From positions 1,116,001-1,180,000 of the forward strand of contig JAKUDP010000023.1 of NCBI GenBank assembly GCA_022570795.1: a stretch of 64,000 nt of DNA, written 5' to 3'. The stretch's first letter is position 1, and each line of letters opens with the position of its first letter. A program made the translations under genes and the position numbers. Origin of the DNA: Sphaerulina vaccinii. Its lineage: Eukaryota > Ascomycota > Dothideomycetes > Mycosphaerellales > Mycosphaerellaceae. The notes under the pieces are model-generated. The model was not told the origin of the DNA and ran no database searches. It was given only the letters and a program-made list of their open reading frames with translations. Positions 52,342-63,700 of this stretch are shown here, in pieces.

Positions 52342-52588
52342 TATTAGAAAGTATAGTCTAGTTAGACTATCTAAGAGACACCCTCTTAGAGATTAGATTA
52401 TATAATATATATTATATAATAGTAGGTTACGTAACTTATCTAATACTCTATATCTTAGGAGGAGATGCAACCTATATCTAACTAATATAATTAATATAGT
52501 TAGTTCCTATCTAACGCTTCTACTTCTATTATATATTAAGACCCTTTCTATATATTATAGATATATATATTATCGTCCTATTTCGATA
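52342..52588 (+). repeat. Copia-1 copy 2, 3' LTR
   Basis: 247 bp, preceded by the purine tract AAGTAGGAG. It differs from the 5' LTR at scattered sites, mostly transitions. Confidence 0.85.
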
Positions 52589-53290
52589 ATATTAACTAAT
52601 TGCAACCAATTTGAGAGGTAGATTGCATTAATTAAAGGCCGGTTGTTAACCAAAAAGTGAAAGTACGAGCTAATTATATTAATTGCAATCCTCTTACTTC
52701 TATAGTATAGTACGCCAAGTATACCTATAAGTAGCTCGGTTACGCGGGCTATGTACCCCGGGCCCATTCTTAAGCTAAGTTAGAAAATAGAGGTAAAGTA
52801 AATAGCCTTATAAGTAAAAGTTTAAAATTTATTTATTTTTTTTAGAATTAGCTAATTCGGACTTTTTCGAGCTATATAATAATATATTTATAGAACAAGC
52901 TGCAACTTACTAGCTATTTTAGAGTAGATATACTAGGTTTAGATCTCGATTTTTATTTAATTCTATTAAAAATTAGTATTAGAATTAATAAAAAGTAATT
53001 AATTCTATAACTTTTAGATAACTCTAAAGTATCTTAACTCTAAAAATACAGACTTGGGCTTTACCTCTAGAGCTTAGTAACTAATTAAGGTACTAGATTG
53101 CAACTAAAAGTACTAATACGACCTTAGTTACAATTAATTAGAGGCCGAATTATAGTTGTAATTGCATATGCAATCAACCAACTAGTTGAGGTAGTTGTAA
53201 TTAATGTTAATTATTAGTAATACTTATAAGTAGTCTTAACCTAAGTTTGAATAGCAGAGCTCTTAGAAAAGATCTCGGCTAGGTCATTTG
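52589..53290. other. AT-rich flank of the TE island
   Basis: AT-rich but keeps TTGCAA/TTGCAT motifs (AATTGCA appears repeatedly) and AGGCCG near both ends, so it is less RIP-mutated than the element. It could be an old DNA-transposon remnant. No terminal repeat or coding frame could be shown. Confidence 0.35.
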
Positions 53291-53875
53291 TTCAATTTTT
53301 TTGGGCGAAGATGCTTTGAGTGATGGAGACGATGTCTCAGCTGAGATTTGCTTGCGATGGATCAGTCAGCGAATGCAAGGCACGACATGGGACGTGCAAG
53401 ATCTGGCTACGAGTTGTGCTATCGAGCGAGCTATTGTGTTTGGTCAGGATCCTGCTTCTCCATCCGCTAGGCTGTAGAATCTCTACGGGTCTTCACGCAG
53501 CGGAACTGAACCCCTGGGCTTGCGAGTAGCACCTCCAGCATAGATGGGCTGCATAGACCATGGCACCTGCTAAGATCCGACTCGATGAGCGAAGACGCTG
53601 CAACGCCAAGGATGGTAGTCATATACCGAATTCGCCGGGTGACCAGAACATTGGTAACTCAACCAATTAACAATCGGGATCTTTCAACACGGAGAGACAA
53701 GCCTTTGACTAAGCCTCGTGGCAAGCAAAACACACTCCACGTGGGAGTGCTCGGCGAGTTCTCATCAAGGTACATATATGGACAATACTCTCATCCTCAA
53801 GATTCGGATCAACACACGGACCCCGAATACCAAGATACAGATCTCGGATTCCAGCAGCTACCATTTGGGTCGTCA
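53291..53875. other. Intergenic; an open frame leads into the next gene
   Basis: Normal composition resumes. A plus frame from 53585 is open into 53876 but has no homology. It may be leader sequence of the secreted-peptide gene. Confidence 0.4.
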
Positions 53876-54221
53876 ATGTGCAGTGTGAGCATCCCCATCT
53901 CCATCCGTGACTTGAAGACTGCTGTTGGCATAGGGACACGACACAGACTCTTCCATCGTCTCTCTTCTTGCTTCCCTGCTTCTTTGCAGTTCCGCGCCCG
54001 TAGCATCTGCAGCACCAGTGCGACTGAACCTCTCCAAAGCACAACTCATAAATCTTGGCTCAAACTTCCCGGGCAATGGTCTCGGCATAGGTCCTCAGAT
54101 CAGCCATCAGAAGCGAGAGGCAGAAGCTGTCTTCCCAGGACAGTTTGACGATCCGCGGAAGCAAGGCTGGAGATGGAATCGACCAGCTGATAGCAAGCGG
54201 ACTGACTTCGACATCAGCTAG
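53876..54221 (+). CDS. Small secreted protein with KREAEA peptide-processing site
   Basis: Exons are 53876-53884 (MCS) and 53934-54221, with a 49-bp intron (GTGAGC...ATAG), giving 98 aa. The spliced product has a hydrophobic signal core (SIVSLLASLLLCSSAPVASA). The mature part is AAPVRLNLSKAQLINLGSNF and then SHQKREAEAVFPGQF. KR followed by EAEA is the classic arrangement for Kex2 cleavage and dipeptidyl aminopeptidase trimming, as in yeast alpha-factor precursor. A further KR (DSKR) lies near the C-terminus, so one peptide of about 24 residues containing GWRWNRP could be released. There is no repeat of the peptide and no cysteines in it. It could be a pheromone-like signal, an effector or another Kex2-processed peptide. 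The tiny first exon is inferred from phase. Confidence 0.5.
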
Positions 54222-55098
54222 CGTGGAGGCAGACTGCTGAAGCCATCGTCGTCCCATGGGCTTCACCATCGGTCAAACCCGCGGGCTGTGACAGCCCACT
54301 CATATATGCTACGTTGAAGGAAAGAGATGCAGAGGCTAGACCTGTCCCGCTGTTGCATGGGATGAACACGATTAATCCGCCAGGATGTACTCAGCCATGG
54401 TGTGCATCTCACTAAAGTGACGAAGCGCAGGCAGATCTTGCTTTGGAAGCGAGACAGAAGTGCCCAGTAGACTATAGTCGACACACCTGCCCCTAAGCTA
54501 CTACGGCGGTCCTAGATGACACCACGAAGAGCTTTCTTCGGGTGATTAGAAGTAGCGTGGTGTAACTTAGCCAGAGCGGCAACGTAACCGTGGACGAAGA
54601 GGTGGTAGTCGTCGAATCTCTCGCTGATGCGAACATCTCTTTCCCTGCGTCTGACTCAAAGCGGGGATGACACACGGGCGAATTCTTACCGTTTCAGATC
54701 ATGGCGTCGCAATAGCACTGTGCTGATGTTAGTGTTTGGCGTGCACGTTGATCTGAGACCAGCTAACGTCGGCAGTCCATTGTTGAGAATCACCCTCGCT
54801 ATCATGTCATGCATATAGTGGACGAGTCGATCTGGCACCCTATTGCGTATCTGGAGGATTGGGATGCTGAACAAATGAAGTGAGTCGAGCCCTGATCTTC
54901 CAATAGAGAACAGCAGAAATGTTCGCCCAAGATTAAATGGTAAGGTAAGCTCTAAGAGTGGAATATATATCATGGATCCATGTCGTTGATTGAGATACGG
55001 TAGAGACTGACTAACTAGCAGCAAAACATATCATAGTCCGGAAGCAAAAAGAACCGAGGACAAGCAAGACTGACGACGAGTATCATCATTACCATCAC

Positions 55099-55130
<32 letters not shown>

Positions 55131-55352
55131 GCGGCTCACTCCTCAACTGCTGCACTCCCCTTCTGTACCCTTGCAGAGGACTACTTGCAACAGGCATCAA
55201 ATTGGTTGTCACCAGAATTGAAGTGGCAGACTTTCTGTAAACAGTTAGGAGCTGGAACTCAGGTGTTAGAAAATAGCACATACATATGCACATCCCGATC
55301 CAGGAACAGGTTTGCAGTTAGTCTGTTTCATGATCAGCTCTGCTAAAACTGG
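54222..55352. other. Intergenic with a (CAT)n microsatellite
   Basis: (CAT)10-11 at about 55099-55130. Several minus-strand frames overlap here without domains; the one from 55293 encodes poly-Met from the repeat and is not credible. Confidence 0.5.
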
Positions 55353-55565
55353 TCAATTGGTGAACTGTCTTACACCGCTGCCAATGCTTGCGCAAGTAGG
55401 GACATTGTCCCTCTTGGCCATATCTTCTAGGCCGTTTATAGGCATTGGTCCAGCTGCGAAGACTCCTGCCTGCAGCGCTCGGTCAGCAGAGTATTTGCAG
55501 CTGCGAGGTAGATGATGAGATACCACCAGAGTCAAGGCTACGGCGAAGATCGACCAGTTCTGCAT
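55353..55565 (-). CDS. Small secreted protein (52 aa), Kex2 site
   Basis: Minus-strand exons are 55565-55524 and 55469-55353, with a 54-bp intron (GTATCT, branch GCTGAC, acceptor CTGCAG). The spliced N-terminus MQNWSIFAVALTLVAGVFAA is a far better signal peptide than the unspliced reading. The mature part PMPINGLEDMAKRDNVPTCA has a KR site before an 18-residue tail with one cysteine. A GTAAGA donor lies in GSGVRQF, so a further exon is possible and the C-terminus is uncertain. No family recognised; size and layout fit a fungal secreted peptide or effector candidate. Confidence 0.5.
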   Translation of the reverse strand: MQNWSIFAVALTLVVSHHLPRSCKYSADRALQAGVFAAGPMPINGLEDMAKRDNVPTCASIGSGVRQFTN

Positions 55566-56663
55566 TTTGGTTGCTAGGAGAAGATGTGTGGTGCGTTGAG
55601 CTTGCGTCTTGCTTCTGTGTATATTGTGTCGTTCTGATTGGTCTCGGAGTTGTGAGCTGTGCTCCTCTGCCTGAACGTGAAGATATGTCGCATATATAGA
55701 CAGTTGTCAAGATTCAGCCCTCTCCCATCAATGACATATCATCCTTGGATGTTCAGACTGTACCAAGTAAGAAAGATGAGTAGGTGATCTGTTTAGGAGA
55801 ATGCGTCGTTTCAAGTTCTCCGGGGTGTCATCTGCATACGGGTGAGGCGAGACTCTGTCTACCGTGCAAATCCAGGTCGGTACGAACGAACCTGTCACCT
55901 GTATGCAATTGATACTCCGGAGTCGTAGTCTTACAGCACTGAGGTGAAGCGATCGTACTACACATGTTTGGCTGCAAGGCATTTGTGGCTTTTCGATGCA
56001 CATCCCCTCTCGTATCCGTAGTCAGTCGGGAAGTTACGCGCTAGGGTATATTACACGAGGACCTGCTAAGTGAACATAGCCCCGAACAGCGATATAGCCT
56101 GGTGCTTGGGATCTGAAACGTGTTCTCGTCGAATGTCTGTGCTTGTGCAGTTCAAGAAGGAGGCGCAGTCGCTCCTTGGCTTATAGTAAGCGACCTGAAT
56201 GCAGGTAAGCAGGTAGATGAGGTCCTGGATAGATGTGTTGTCGTTATATGCCCTAACCGACTAGGAAGTCAGCAAAACTCTAAAGTCTAAGCCACTTCCA
56301 CCGTAGCCGGAGTCGCCTCGGACTCGTTCGTGCAGCTACTACGATTGAGCAAAACTAATGCTCAATACCTCTTATATCTTGCAGAATGGCGTGCTATGGT
56401 CGCAGCTCGCCCGAAAAGCAGAAAGCGACAATTTCCTCGACGTATGATATGGACTGTCGTAGTATCCCTCCGTAGGTCGGACTACCCTCAGCCCTATCAA
56501 AGGGCATTGAATGGCTGCGTGAAGACTGCGAGCGGACCAGATTGTGTGCGTTGCGCGCTGCTGTGCTTGACTTCCTCACAGGAACTAGCGTTGAGCGCTA
56601 AACCTCGAAACCTGATCCGAAAACTGGCACCTACAAAGGAATACCGTTTCAGGGACGCACAGG
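55566..56663. other. Intergenic; possible 5' exons of the next gene
   Basis: No domain found. Around 56535-56581 the sequence CTTGACTTCCTCACAG looks like an intron end, and CVRCA-type cysteines are encoded just before, so upstream exons of the CDHC/RING gene may lie here. They could not be resolved. Confidence 0.35.
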
Positions 56664-56738
56664 TTGACAAGGGTGAACGTCGAGGTCCAAAATCATCAAT
56701 CCCTCGATAGCGACTACGGCGAAGTTCACAATAAGTTC

Positions 56739-57851
56739 ATGGTCTGCGACCATTGCATGGCACACGGGTTGCCCTGCAACGAGAGTTCGGTCTGCGACCA
56801 GTGTCAGCTCTTCGAACAGCCCTGCGTGCACCGATGGTGTCGAACCAGTCCCGCGGACAAGACCAAATGCGAGAACGATAGTTGCAGGTATGCTCATCGA
56901 GACACAGTCATTGCACGCGGCACCGAGCCAAGGTGGATCGTCCTAGCTGGAAGGTTGCCTGGATATCTGTCTCAAGCTCGCATAGCATCGAGAACGTTCG
57001 CCAACAGCCCGGATCTTCGCTCGCAGCATGAGGTCCATGCAGATCTTGATCGGAGACAGGAGAGCGCGGTGGACGATCTACGGTCGAGGGTCGCTGGCGG
57101 CGAGGGTGGTCTGTTCAGGTTGAGCTTCCATTGCGCATGCGCGGCTGGACCTGGTGCCTCCTGTGACCCTGATTTGGTCCTCCTAGGCGAGCTACTCGAC
57201 AATGAGCCCGCAGTGACTCCAGTTGTGGGCCTACTAGCATATCCGAACGAGTTTCTACCCGCTGGCTCGCTTCCACACGACAGTAATGAGGAGTACGGCT
57301 CAGAGAACGAGACCTCAAGTCAATCTTCCAAACAGGATGAAGACAGCAACGCTGAGGATAAGAGTTCAGACGAAGAGTCAAATCAAGGCAGTGTGGCTGA
57401 TAGTGCTCTCACTGACCTGGACGACGACGAAGACAACAAGGACGACAACAGAGTAACTATTTGTACACGATGCGGAGGCAGGGATGACCATTGGAGTGTG
57501 GCGCCGTGCAACCACCGCATGTGCGTTACATGTGCTCTGACACTGCGAAGCAAGGAAGAAGATCAAGACTGCCCACAGTGTGGTCGCTACGCAGAGTATG
57601 TAATGATCACTGCGGATGGAGCAAAGCGATATGAGGACTATGGCGTCCACGAAAGACTCGCGAACATTGATGAAGAACTGGGTTTATTGCACGAGACCAC
57701 GATGATGAAGAGCTACACGACCTGGTTGAAGTCGCACCTGTTGACGGGAGAGACAGATGTGCCCGGAGAAGTCGATTTGCAAAGCGGAAAGGAGGATGGA
57801 GACCGCCAACGCGACCTATCTCCGCCTCGTGTTGGATGCACTTCTCAGTAG
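56739..57851 (+). CDS. CDHC zinc protein with C-terminal RING
   Basis: The open frame from ATG 56739 gives 370 aa. The frame is open further upstream, so the N-terminus is uncertain. The N-terminal cluster MVCDHCMAHGLPCNESSVCD continues QCQLFEQPCVHRWC and CENDSCRYAH (residues ~1-55). It is shared with the gene at 58157 (CDHCRSHGIRCNEASVCKEC). WIVLAGRLPGYL and an HCACA motif are also shared. A long acidic Ser/Asp/Glu region (residues ~195-250) separates it from a RING-type finger, CTRCGGRDDHWSVAPCNHRM then CVTC and CPQC, which resembles the RING of ZNF598/Hel2-type ligases. It may act as an E3 ubiquitin ligase with a lineage-specific zinc module (inference). Target unknown. Confidence 0.65.
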   Translation: MVCDHCMAHGLPCNESSVCDQCQLFEQPCVHRWCRTSPADKTKCENDSCRYAHRDTVIARGTEPRWIVLAGRLPGYLSQARIASRTFANSPDLRSQHEVHADLDRRQESAVDDLRSRVAGGEGGLFRLSFHCACAAGPGASCDPDLVLLGELLDNEPAVTPVVGLLAYPNEFLPAGSLPHDSNEEYGSENETSSQSSKQDEDSNAEDKSSDEESNQGSVADSALTDLDDDEDNKDDNRVTICTRCGGRDDHWSVAPCNHRMCVTCALTLRSKEEDQDCPQCGRYAEYVMITADGAKRYEDYGVHERLANIDEELGLLHETTMMKSYTTWLKSHLLTGETDVPGEVDLQSGKEDGDRQRDLSPPRVGCTSQ

Positions 57852-58156
57852 ATGGGTCACGCAGACTAGACGCATGAAAATAAAAAGTGCTTTACGAATG
57901 TAGTTGTCCCAGCTGTTCAATGGCAGCCTGATGTATTGATTGTTGCTATGCGTCACGCGTGTTATTGTAGTCATTGTCGCGTTGCGCAAACAATAGCCGG
58001 CCCCTTAGCGCCTATCAGCTTCATTCGTCTCGTAAACTTCACCTGCTACACACTCATCCAACTTCACAACTACATCTCAAGACCTCGCGCTGACACCATC
58101 TCCTCTACAGCAATTCATCCAACCACATCCTCAATCAAACTCGTAAACCTACAATC
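57852..58156. promoter_or_regulatory. Spacer and leader of the second CDHC gene
   Basis: 305 bp. CA- and CT-rich leader (CATCCAACTTCACAACTACA) directly before ATG 58157. No operator defined. Confidence 0.45.
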
Positions 58157-59536
58157 ATGACACACCTCCTCAGCAACCACAGCCCGACACACGTACCGGT
58201 CTGTACCTGTGCGACTTGTCGCAGGTGAGTCTCATTTCCAACCAATGGCCGAGCGCGCGCAAGCGACTCGCACTTATCGCCATTTCCACATCGCAGCATT
58301 GTTCTGAAGCTAACGTTTGTCCAGCCTCCAGAATGCGCGCCTTGATCTGTCAGCCGTGCCAATGGAGGGCATGAGTAACTCGCACGTCGAGCGCGAGGCC
58401 GCCAACCTGGTCGTCCACGCCGAACGCCTGCTTGCCACCGCGCAGAGCATCCTGCAGCAGCACCACCTCTTAGAGCGCATGCATGCTCAGCGCTCTCCAG
58501 ATCACCAGCAGCAGTTCTTCAATCCAGGCCGCGCCACCAACGACGTCTTCGCGAATAAGCCTCCACTCAGTCACAACGCTCCTGATAGTCCAGCTTCATC
58601 TGAATCTGTGTTGAGTCAGGGCAACCCCGCAAATACTCTTCGATCCAACTTCACCAATGCTCGCATGAGTACTTCCCCACCGAAGCGGCACGAGCCTCTC
58701 AAGTTCGAGGACCTCGTGCGCGCACGAGCAACTGAGCTTGGAATTGAGCGAATTCCTACGAATGTGAGTTGTCTCCCGTCATCGGTCGACCACTGTGGCA
58801 TTCGGATTGCGACTAATGCAACGAATCAAACTGTCGGCCAGTCAGAAAGAGTTGCCATACTGATGATCGACTTAGGAACTCTCTCCACCGCCGTTCACGC
58901 CAGCTTCCACAGTCAGCAACAGCGTCGCCATGCGCACGAAGCCAGATAACGATCTTCCACCGAAGTCCGTGTTTCTCGTCTGCGATCATTGCCGGTAAGA
59001 TCTGCGATAGTCCCATGAGATAAACATCAGCTAACATATTTCGTGACAGCTCGCATGGCATTCGATGCAACGAGGCAAGTGTTTGCAAGGAGTGCATCTT
59101 CCGCGAGGTAGCCTGCACACACCGCCAGTGCGACCTCTCACCCTTCTCCCGCGAGGACTGCCCACGTACTGTCTGCTTCTACGTTCATCAGGATTGGATG
59201 CCAGACGTGCATGGCAACCACAACCCAGACGACAAGAACTGGATCATTCTCCCAGGCAAGGTCCGAGAGCACCTCTCCGCTGGTCAGCTCCAAAAGACCA
59301 CCTCGAAGACCGAGGAAGAAATCCAGCACTGCTATGCAGGAGTTTCTTTCCGACAGCAGCACGCAAAGAAAGAGATTCGCAGACTGGTCGAAGCTGGAGA
59401 AGCCACCTGGGAGATGTTCAACATGCATTGCAATTGCAAGGCAATGGAGCTCGCGGAGGAGAAGACCAAGGCTCTTGAAGCTCAGTTGCGTCGTATGCAT
59501 ATTGACCGCATCGATCAGCAGCAGTCTCGCATTTGA
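58157..59536 (+). CDS. CDHC zinc protein, paralog of the 56739 gene
   Basis: Exons are 58157-58224, 58325-58763, 58876-58994 and 59050-59536 (introns 100, 112 and 55 bp, all GT-AG), giving 370 aa. The start MTHLLSNHSPTHVPVCTCAT encodes a short CxCxxC motif. A Gln/Ser/Pro-rich linker follows. Then VFLVCDHCRSHGIRCNEASV, KECIFREVACTHRQC and CPRTVCFYVHQD form a zinc cluster across intron 3, colinear with the neighbour gene. WIILPGKVREHL and HCNCKAMELAEEKTKALEAQ (a coiled-coil-like end) complete it. It has no RING. The match between the two genes suggests local duplication. Function is not known. Confidence 0.7.
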
Positions 59537-60763
59537 ACGAAGTGCTGAATTGCGACTTGCGAAAACAGACGTTGAAGCTTGACATGAGGTTGGGCGAGAC
59601 AGGATGGCTGGTCTTCTTCATCTGCAGGTACACCCGGAGCCGGCGGGTATCTTGTGCGTTTGGTGCGACCTTTTGATGCTGTGCTTCGGGCACGGTGGCA
59701 CACGGCGGCTGGCTCTTCATCAACAACCATCGGCGACCACTCTTCTCGAGCTTTCTGGTTTGGATACAAGCCGGCAGTCGTGATGATCCACAACAGGGTA
59801 GGGGATCCTCAGGAACACGAACTGAAGCCTCCACAACTTCCACAACAAGGGAGTGGTACGTACATGACTCAATAATTATAACAACTATACTTTCCTTTCA
59901 CCTAACCTTTTCCTTTGCGACATCATATAAGGGTCCAGTGTAGCGAGCTGTCGGAAGTTCCTTGAGCAGTTCGTCCAGTCGTGTGTTTCACAAAGCACGA
60001 GGCTTTGCGTGGCTGTGACTGCCGGGAAGGTTGTCGTATGTTGGCTGGGCAGCGACAAGGATTTCATCCCTCTTCTAGAACTCCATCGCCATCTCACGTC
60101 TGTCTCTCCACGAACAGTCTCACATCGAGTATCATACTGCAGTGCACAACGACAAGAAGAAGAAAGACGAGGTGACGTCGGAGAAGAGAAGGCTTGCGTG
60201 AGAAACGTTCGCAGGCGCAGTGCCCGCTCTTGGCTTCGTGTTCCCATTCGTTTGTACCCGAAATTGGATGAACTTAGCGGCACCGTTCTGCTCCTGACAA
60301 CGACTCCATTCCTCAGGTTCTCTGATCGCGACCTCTTGCCAGACCACGTCCGCGACAGAGGCAGGCGGCGGAATCATCACACTCACTCACCACAGTCGTT
60401 CTTTCAACATCACCCAACACCGTCGCTCCTTCTCATCGCCATATCGCCTTCCGGATCCAGCAACTCAGGGACGCACGCCACTGCCGGACCGCTGCAGCTT
60501 GCTTCTGTCGATACCATTACCAGCCAACGAGCCAGTTTTATCGAAAGCTTCCGCAGCACCACAACGCGTGCGGCCAGTCATGAGGCGGTAGACATACGGC
60601 AACCTCTTTTCACCCTATCCTCACACCGGCATCATCATCACCACCACCACTTGCTGGCATTGCATAGGACATCACTTCGAATAATACACCGACGCCCGGC
60701 CGGCCACGCCCACGAGGCCATTTCATCTGGCGCGCGCACATACATCATCATACAGCGCATGCG
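59537..60763. other. Intergenic and RAX2 leader
   Basis: No gene supported; the long frame 60009-60776 has no domain. Near the right end a (CATCAC)-rich tract occurs at about 60630-60650, and a short upstream ORF (ATG 60759, six codons with stop) overlaps the RAX2 start codon. Confidence 0.5.
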
Positions 60764-63700
60764 ATGCGAAACATAATACAGCAATTGCTCGCCCTCGGGC
60801 CTGAGCTTGCTGCGTACATCCTCACGACAACCATTCTGCTTCGCGTGCCCGTCGCACAAGCAGCCGTCTTCACGCAGACGGCAGTATCATCACCGAACCT
60901 CGATCTATCACAATTAGGCAGAGTCGCAGTGGGCGGAGACTTCGACAGCATATCATTATACACGTATGAAGGGCAAAATGAAAACACGTCAACAAATGGC
61001 AGTCAATCGCTGCTCACGCGATATCCCGATGGCGCGTTTCAGTCATTGGCGCTCGCGGATGCAGATGCGACAATAGCGGCAATGTGCGCATTCGTGGCTA
61101 CGGATGGCACGCTCAATGGAGTGATTGTGGGAGGCAACTTCACGAGTCTGGGCGGAGTAAGAGCAGATGCCATTGCGCTATGGAATCCATCGACAAATGA
61201 GGTCACCGCGCTGCCCGGCTTGACAGGAGGGCCTGTCAATGCAGTATACTGCGACAACGACTCTGGCACAGTGTACGTGGGAGGGAAGTTCATGGCTGGA
61301 AATTCCACGAACGCCATGGCATGGACCACCGGATGGGTTAATCTGCCTTTTGCTGGTTTCAATGGCCCAGTAAACACCATCACCAAGAACAGCGAAAACC
61401 ACATTGTCTTTGGCGGCAGCTTTACCGGACTAGGAAACACGACTACGCCAACGACACCGGATGATCAGGCCATCAATATCGGCTCAGGAGCTATCTCAGC
61501 ATCAGGATCGACATCAACTGCTGGCTTCAGCGACCCAACCAACATCATTTGCAAGACCGGTTCACAACAAGGATCAGGTAACACATGGCTTCTTGCCGAC
61601 AACACCGGAGGCTTCTGGGAGTCGTCGCTTGGTTTTGGTATCAACCCAACGATGTTGCGACTCTACAACACTGACTATGAGGGACGTGGCACCAAGAGTT
61701 TCTACTTCGAAGAGATGAATGGTGGAGGTGTTCTCAACCTGACATATGTGGACCCCACGACCGGCCAGAACGCTTCTTGCGTACGATTCTGTCCTCTACC
61801 ACAAGGCAACACGACCCAGCAGGACTTTCACTTCGAGCGCCCCGTCGGCATGAGCATCTTCCGCGTGTGGATCACTGACTGGTATGGCGCTGGTGCAGGT
61901 CTCAATGGCATCGAGATGTACTCGAACGACATTTACAGCTACGCTGTCGACGTCTTCAATGCTCCCTCCTGCGTTAGCACCGCTGCAGCTTCCGATTCGA
62001 CTGCGCTGCCCGCCAACGCGTGGACCCGGGTTGCCAACAATGGGCTCACTCCCGCCGACTTCCTTGCTACCACCATCACCGACACGGCGAGTGTAGGGAC
62101 TGCGGCCAGAGTTGTCTTCCAGCCTAACCTGCAGCAGTCCGGCAATTACTCTGTCACACTCTACACGCCTGGCTGCATTCTTGACGGCACGTGTGCGACC
62201 AGAGGCTTGGTTGATATCACAGCCTCGTTGACATCGGGTAATGCACCGGCCACGACCAGCAGCTACCAGACCAATAACTACGACAAGTTCGAACAGATCT
62301 ACTATGGCTACATCGAAACCGATGGCTTCCGACCCACAGTGACACTGGCGCCAGCCTCTGGCCAAGGAGTTCCACTTACAGTTGTTGCGTCGCGAGTTCG
62401 CTTCGAGCTCATTGATACTACCGCTGATGGCTTGAATGGTCTATATGAGTACAACCCAGATGAGGCGCAAACGAGCACCAACTTCACTAGCTCGGCTGTC
62501 AATCGCGCTGCCATATCACTGGCTGCCGACGCGAGCTTCGCCAGCATTGCTCAGCGCAACGACATTCTGTACGCTGCCGGATCGTTCTCTGGCAGTGGCA
62601 TTTCGAATGTCCTGTCTGTCGGGAGCGACAACGCTACTGCGCTTCCTCGTGGCGGCCTCAATGGTGAAGTTCTGGACATGTACCTCAACGGCACCATGCT
62701 GTACTTTGGTGGCACCTTCGACAACACTGCCACGGACGCAACGCAGGGACTGAACCATCTTGCTGCCTTCTCGACCGACAGCAACGAATGGAGTGCTCTA
62801 GGCGCAGGTGTCAACGGCGCAGTGTTCAGCATCCTGCCTTTGACGATGAACATCACGAGCAATAACGAGCAACCTACTTTTGCTATCAGCGGCAACTTCA
62901 CCTCGGTGAACCCTTTCGGCAATAACGCTGCCTTTGATGCAAGTGGCTTCGCGATCTGGGTACCAAGCGAGAGCAATTGGCTCCATAATATTGCCGGATC
63001 CGACAGTGCGCTCGACGGACAGCTGACTGCATACACTACTGTACCTGGTATGCAGCCTGTCTACGGAGGTATGATTTCCTCCCAAGGCCTGGACTTTAGC
63101 GACGTAGTAGAGCTGGTCGGTTCCGGCGAACCTGAGCTGCAGTCACTCGGCATTCAGCTCTCTACTGTTAGCACTACGTCGAACACGAGCTCATCCTCGA
63201 TGCGTAAGCGGGCTCTATCTGACGATGTATCTCGCACAAACTACACCGGCGTCTACGATGGCTTGTTCTATGGTGAGAACAGTCTCAACATCACCATCCT
63301 AGGCGGAAGCTTCAGCACTAGAGCTAGCAACGGCAGTACTATCGAGAACCTGGTCTTTATCAACAACACCGATTCTACACAGGCTGTCAATGGCGTCGGC
63401 GGCATTGACTCCGACTCAATCTTTGTTGCTATGGACACCTACCAGACGATGCTGTGGGCTGGTGGTGCTGTCAATGGTACTGTGAATGGCAATACTGCTA
63501 CTGGACTCGTTGTCTACGATCTGTCTGCGAATCGATTTGCCGCTCCTCATCCACCAGCTCTCGGAGGTGACGAGGTCGTTGTCAACGCAATCACAGTCCA
63601 GCCCGATGGCACTGATGTGTACGTTGGTGGAAACTACTCGACTGCTGGCTCACTCCCATGCGGACCACTGTGTTACTACGACACCGGAGCATTGCAATGG

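Larger units (their letters stand above)
47302..52588 (+). mobile_element. Copia-1 copy 2: RIP-inactivated, internal deletion
   Basis: 5287 bp with LTRs at 47302-47547 and 52342-52588. It is colinear with copy 1 (1711-7453) and near-identical over long stretches (for example 2640-3300 against 48230-48900), including most RIP changes. It lacks the 458 bp equivalent to 4447-4904 of copy 1, which removes the end of the integrase region; the join is at about 50037. RT (about 50690-51460) and RNase H (about 51850-52200) remain but are full of TAG/TAA. No target-site duplication seen (flanks GGAGT and ATATT). Confidence 0.9.

Noticed and set aside
55015..55293. 92-aa minus-strand frame with a run of methionines
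   Set aside because: The run is the reverse of a (CAT)n microsatellite; nothing else supports coding.
60009..60776. 255-aa plus-strand frame before RAX2
   Set aside because: No domain, His-run from a CAT/CAC-rich tract, and overlap with the RAX2 leader.
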